A model generated the notes under the pieces. It was not told where the DNA came from. It did no database searches and saw only the letters and a program-made list of their open reading frames with translations. A stretch of DNA of 64,000 nucleotides. Source: Aporhodopirellula aestuarii. Its GTDB lineage: Bacteria > Planctomycetota > Planctomycetia > Pirellulales > Pirellulaceae. The position numbers and the translations under genes are program-made. The stretch is from contig NZ_JAMQBK010000014.1 in NCBI RefSeq assembly GCF_023701485.1, positions 62,001 through 126,000 on the forward strand, in the 5' to 3' direction. Each line of letters starts with the position of its first letter. The stretch's first letter is position 1. Shown here one piece after another: positions 61,210 through 64,000 of this stretch.

Positions 61210-63053
61210 CGTTTGATCTCGCCTCGTTGTTGTGTGCGAAGTACCGTTTCCGTAAATGAATTGAGTGAAACGTACTTGCTAAAAAATTGCTCCAGCACCG
61301 AGCCGAGCAAAAAGCCTCCTTGTCCCTTAAAAGCCGACTCGTCGAACTCTAATTCCACCTCGACGCCGCGTCCAAACGTGATCGGTCCCGTGGTCGGTAA
61401 CTGACGAGTGATCCCCTTCGACCGGATCGATTGAATTCCGTTGATCTGTTTTTCGATCGTCGATCCGTCGGTAGGACTGTATAGTTCCAACAGTTGACGT
61501 ATCGCTGCGGCACCCGATTTGGAATCGGAATCGCAAAGCGACAGATAGTTCAGCGAAAGATGACTGACAATCCGCCACAACAACTCACCCCTGGCATGGG
61601 CCAACGAGGGCCGGGGAGCAGTCGGTCCGGCGATGCACCGTATGCTTTCGACCGGCGCACCAATGTCGAGCGTAAAGTCAGTCTCTAGCGCGCCAATCGG
61701 AATCTGCAGCGGAAGATCACGGTTGGTACACAACACTTCGACCGACAACATTTGAAGCTCCCGGCGATAGGGAGCGGCACGGCCATCGACCAGCGATAGG
61801 TACACTTCACTCCCCGTGTAACTGGAACGTGCACCTTCGAGTTTTTGTTTGGAGGAAGCGACACGCGGAACTCGGTTGATGGTGTAGTACGCCATCGCAT
61901 CACCACCAAGGCCATCGGTCATGGAATAGAACGGCTCAAAGACCTGGTCGTGTTCCATGTCGACTCCTCGACCGATCACCGACTTCACATCGAACACCTC
62001 CAGGTCCAATGGCCGCGATCGATCGGGAACCACGTGGTGCTCAAAATGACTGTCGGATAGATGAATTGAATCAGCTCGTTGCGGGAACAAATTAATCGCC
62101 GGAGTGCAATGCAACTGAACGCTTTGCTTGTTCACCGAACGCTGCAGAATCGGGTCGGCTCGATCGAAAACGACAATGATTTCGATCTCCTCGTCATCAC
62201 AGCGTCGAATCGCTTGGTCGAGCTGGCTGAGCTTCGCGAACAGAAACTTTTCCGGGAATGCGAAATACTCACGCAGCAGCCGATAGCCTTGGAACGAACG
62301 ATTGTCGAATGGGATCGATGCTTGGTCGTTTTCGAAACCCACCGGCGACACTGACTCTTTGCCCAACACGACCTGCCATGCCGGGTTCGCCCCGACTGGC
62401 TGCACAACAACCGCAACAGTGGTTGCCATCAATTGCTCGTAGAGTCGCACAGGGGTCTCGTCGGGACCGACCAGGTACAGAGGCAATTCTTTCAGCTGCA
62501 ATTCGGAAATTTTAAGACCAGCGGTTGCGCGGAGGCGAATCCGCAGCCCCGCCGACGCGATGTCGCGCAACCGACTCGGCAACGAAAGTGTCGTCACATC
62601 GCGACTGAAATAAGTGCAGTCGATGACCTCCAATGGCCACAAATCGACACCTTGCGTCGTGGTGTATTGACACTGAATTTGCGAGTCTTCTGCCGGTGCG
62701 GTTCGCAGACGAACACCGCGGGGGACGTGGTGCCCTTCGTTCAATCGTCCTTCCGTCAGATCGGGGTTGAACTGCGCAATCGTCGCCGATGGTGTCGGAT
62801 AGAGGTAATGTGGATAAACCAGCTCGAGCAGGTGCTGCGTAAATCGCGGCACCTCCGAATCCATCTTGAGTTGAATACGGGCGGCAAGAAACGCGAATCC
62901 TTCTAGCAACCGTTCCACATAGGGATCCGCGCAGGCGAGCGTTTCGAGTCCCAACCGCCCCGCGATCTTAGGATACTGTTGAGCAAACTCACCGCCGGAC
63001 TCGCGAATGTATTGCAGCTCCTGTTCGTAATAACTGAGAAGTCTCGTATCCAC
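61173..63053 (-). CDS. tssF: Type VI secretion baseplate protein TssF
   Basis: 626 residues. Opens with YYEQELQYIRESGGEFAQQY and LVYPHYLYPTPSATIAQFNP, both family hallmarks; the C-terminus ends WPARMGRRPLL. TssF forms the baseplate wedge core. Starts 3 bp after tssE. Confidence 0.95.
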   Translation of the reverse strand: MDTRLLSYYEQELQYIRESGGEFAQQYPKIAGRLGLETLACADPYVERLLEGFAFLAARIQLKMDSEVPRFTQHLLELVYPHYLYPTPSATIAQFNPDLTEGRLNEGHHVPRGVRLRTAPAEDSQIQCQYTTTQGVDLWPLEVIDCTYFSRDVTTLSLPSRLRDIASAGLRIRLRATAGLKISELQLKELPLYLVGPDETPVRLYEQLMATTVAVVVQPVGANPAWQVVLGKESVSPVGFENDQASIPFDNRSFQGYRLLREYFAFPEKFLFAKLSQLDQAIRRCDDEEIEIIVVFDRADPILQRSVNKQSVQLHCTPAINLFPQRADSIHLSDSHFEHHVVPDRSRPLDLEVFDVKSVIGRGVDMEHDQVFEPFYSMTDGLGGDAMAYYTINRVPRVASSKQKLEGARSSYTGSEVYLSLVDGRAAPYRRELQMLSVEVLCTNRDLPLQIPIGALETDFTLDIGAPVESIRCIAGPTAPRPSLAHARGELLWRIVSHLSLNYLSLCDSDSKSGAAAIRQLLELYSPTDGSTIEKQINGIQSIRSKGITRQLPTTGPITFGRGVEVELEFDESAFKGQGGFLLGSVLEQFFSKYVSLNSFTETVLRTQQRGEIKRWPARMGRRPLL

Positions 63054-63056
63054 AGG

Positions 63057-63563
63057 CTAAAAATCCGCTACGGTTTGAATTCGAATATCCCCGGTCTCGA
63101 GGTCAACATTGGTTCGCAAAAACAGTTTCAATGGGACCGGTGTCGCCCACAAATCGCCTTTGATCTCGAAAACCAACGCGTTGACGGAACTCTCTTGATC
63201 CGAATACGTCGCCTTAACTTGGACCGTATCTGGGATGATCCGCGGTTCATAAAGACGTATCGCGTCTCCCAGACGATTTTCGATGTCGCTGATGTCGACC
63301 GCAGAGAGCGTTCGCCCGGCAAGTCCCGGCATTCCATAATTGATGACCGATGCTGCGACGTTTGGGAAATCCGTCAAATCATGAACCGATTCCGCATTAT
63401 CAGTATTCATCAGCCATTCAAGGTCGCGCAAGACACTCGCACGATGCTGTGTGAGAGAATGGATTCGCTGGCTACGAGATTCCCGTTGAACGCGTGAGGC
63501 ATCATCAATCAGACGATCCAGCAAAGATGGCTGAAGCTTTTCTTTGAGCGATAGGTCAGCCAT
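63057..63563 (-). CDS. tssE: Type VI secretion baseplate protein TssE (gp25-like)
   Basis: 168 residues. LRDLEWLMNT near 47 and VINYGMPGLAGR near 73 are the gp25/TssE core; the C-terminal part forms the beta strands of the lysozyme-like gp25 fold (DTVQVKATYSDQESSVNALV). TssE starts sheath polymerisation. Second gene of the visible operon, 46 bp after tagJ. Confidence 0.93.
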   Translation of the reverse strand: MADLSLKEKLQPSLLDRLIDDASRVQRESRSQRIHSLTQHRASVLRDLEWLMNTDNAESVHDLTDFPNVAASVINYGMPGLAGRTLSAVDISDIENRLGDAIRLYEPRIIPDTVQVKATYSDQESSVNALVFEIKGDLWATPVPLKLFLRTNVDLETGDIRIQTVADF

Positions 63564-63609
63564 CGGTTTGTCCCTTCATTACGACAGACGTGAGCAACGA
63601 GCAAGCGAG

Positions 63610-64000
63610 CTACGATGGGGCGTCAAAAGAAATCGCAGCCAAATCGAGAAGTGCGTAATCGTCCTGATCGGTTGCCAGCATTCTTTGGCCGAGCCCGAGA
63701 TAAGATTCGTCACCCACTTGTTTCCAGTCCGTCTTTCGACCCAACTGAATCAACCCGTCATCACTGTCTTGCGACCCGGGATAGCGAGTCGGCACCATTC
63801 CGACCATCTCGCCTCCTCCAACCCATGTAAACTGCGCGGCGATCCAAACGTAATCTCGGAGGTCCGATACGTCATGGAACTGTACTTCCTGGATCCGTTG
63901 GAAGGGCACCCAGTAGTACTTTCCCTGCATGATGACTTCCATGAAAGGTCCGATGCGGGAATCGGCATCGGCAATCCACTCGAACGCCACACTCTCTCCG
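63610..64000 (-). CDS. tagJ: Type VI secretion accessory protein TagJ (ImpE), 5' end beyond window
   Basis: The last ~130 residues of an ImpE/TagJ protein, open to the right edge. Visible motifs: FEWIADADSRIGPFMEVI, YYWVPFQRIQEVQF, LRDYVWIAAQFTW, VPTRYPGSQDSDDGLI, LGLGQRMLATDQDDYALLD, all in family order. Full-length TagJ is about 270 residues, so roughly half is missing. The codon at 63990 is GTG, an internal Val, not the start. TagJ binds ClpV and the sheath in other bacteria. Sheath genes tssB and tssC may therefore lie just outside the window. Confidence 0.9.
   Translation of the reverse strand, partial: GESVAFEWIADADSRIGPFMEVIMQGKYYWVPFQRIQEVQFHDVSDLRDYVWIAAQFTWVGGGEMVGMVPTRYPGSQDSDDGLIQLGRKTDWKQVGDESYLGLGQRMLATDQDDYALLDLAAISFDAPS

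Noticed and set aside
1-64000. tRNA, rRNA, CRISPR array, intact IS element or prophage
   Set aside because: None recognised on either strand; repeats present are palindromic elements without spacers or transposase.

Overview
The window looks like a chromosomal segment of a planctomycete, most likely a Rhodopirellula-like member of the Pirellulaceae. This is an inference from family content: ECF sigma factor plus Ser/Thr kinase operons, a protein with an N-terminal LEPR-x-LL type motif, YHYH and VIT/vWA-like secreted proteins, giant membrane proteins, and a dispersed palindrome family typed TTAGCGGAACGGCG...CCGTCCGGT. No rRNA, tRNA, CRISPR array, intact transposase or phage gene was seen.

Layout. 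(1) 1-4.4 kb, minus strand: an ECF sigma factor translationally coupled to a membrane-anchored vWA protein, followed by a secreted protein that runs off the left edge. (2) 5.4-25.1 kb: a stress/low-energy island. It holds a P-type cation ATPase with a frameshifted 3' end, a Na/Pi cotransporter, a beta-CASP metallo-beta-lactamase fused to a LOG domain, three double-domain universal stress proteins (USPs), the remnant of a second P-type ATPase, class I aldolase FbaB, a glycogen debranching enzyme, a dihydroorotate-dehydrogenase-like protein, an aminoglycoside-phosphotransferase/ATPase, a c-type cytochrome-like protein and a helix-hairpin-helix protein. The gene set resembles dormancy/anoxia regulons of other bacteria. 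Three candidate sigma-54 (-24/-12) sites lie in front of two USP genes and fbaB. Palindromic repeats occur in and just before the island. (3) 25.7-33.3 kb: two divergent hybrid histidine kinases, one a CheB-CheR-PAS kinase with an apparently complete LOV blue-light domain. (4) 33.3-37.7 kb: an ATGA-coupled operon of ECF sigma factor, Ser/Thr kinase with TPRs, and a LEPR-motif protein. (5) 38.1-40.4 kb: a Gly/Pro-rich secreted-looking protein convergent with a YHYH protein. (6) 40.6-64 kb: a type VI secretion system (T6SS) region.

The T6SS region has two parts. Core genes tagJ (partial), tssE, tssF, tssG and tssH/clpV run leftward from the right edge. After an oppositely oriented outer-membrane beta-barrel gene comes a second leftward operon: vgrG, an FHA protein, a 1725-aa membrane protein, a HEAT-like Cys-rich lipoprotein and a 1623-aa membrane protein. 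Both giants carry one N-terminal membrane helix and a caspase-like (C14-type) fold in which the catalytic His/Cys positions are lost or displaced; one adds a vWA domain, the other Ig-like repeats and a carboxypeptidase-regulatory-like domain. I regard this vgrG-linked cassette as the best candidate for an undescribed system in the window.

Limits: domain calls come from reading motifs by eye; no alignment, HMM or structure search was run. Domain boundaries are approximate.
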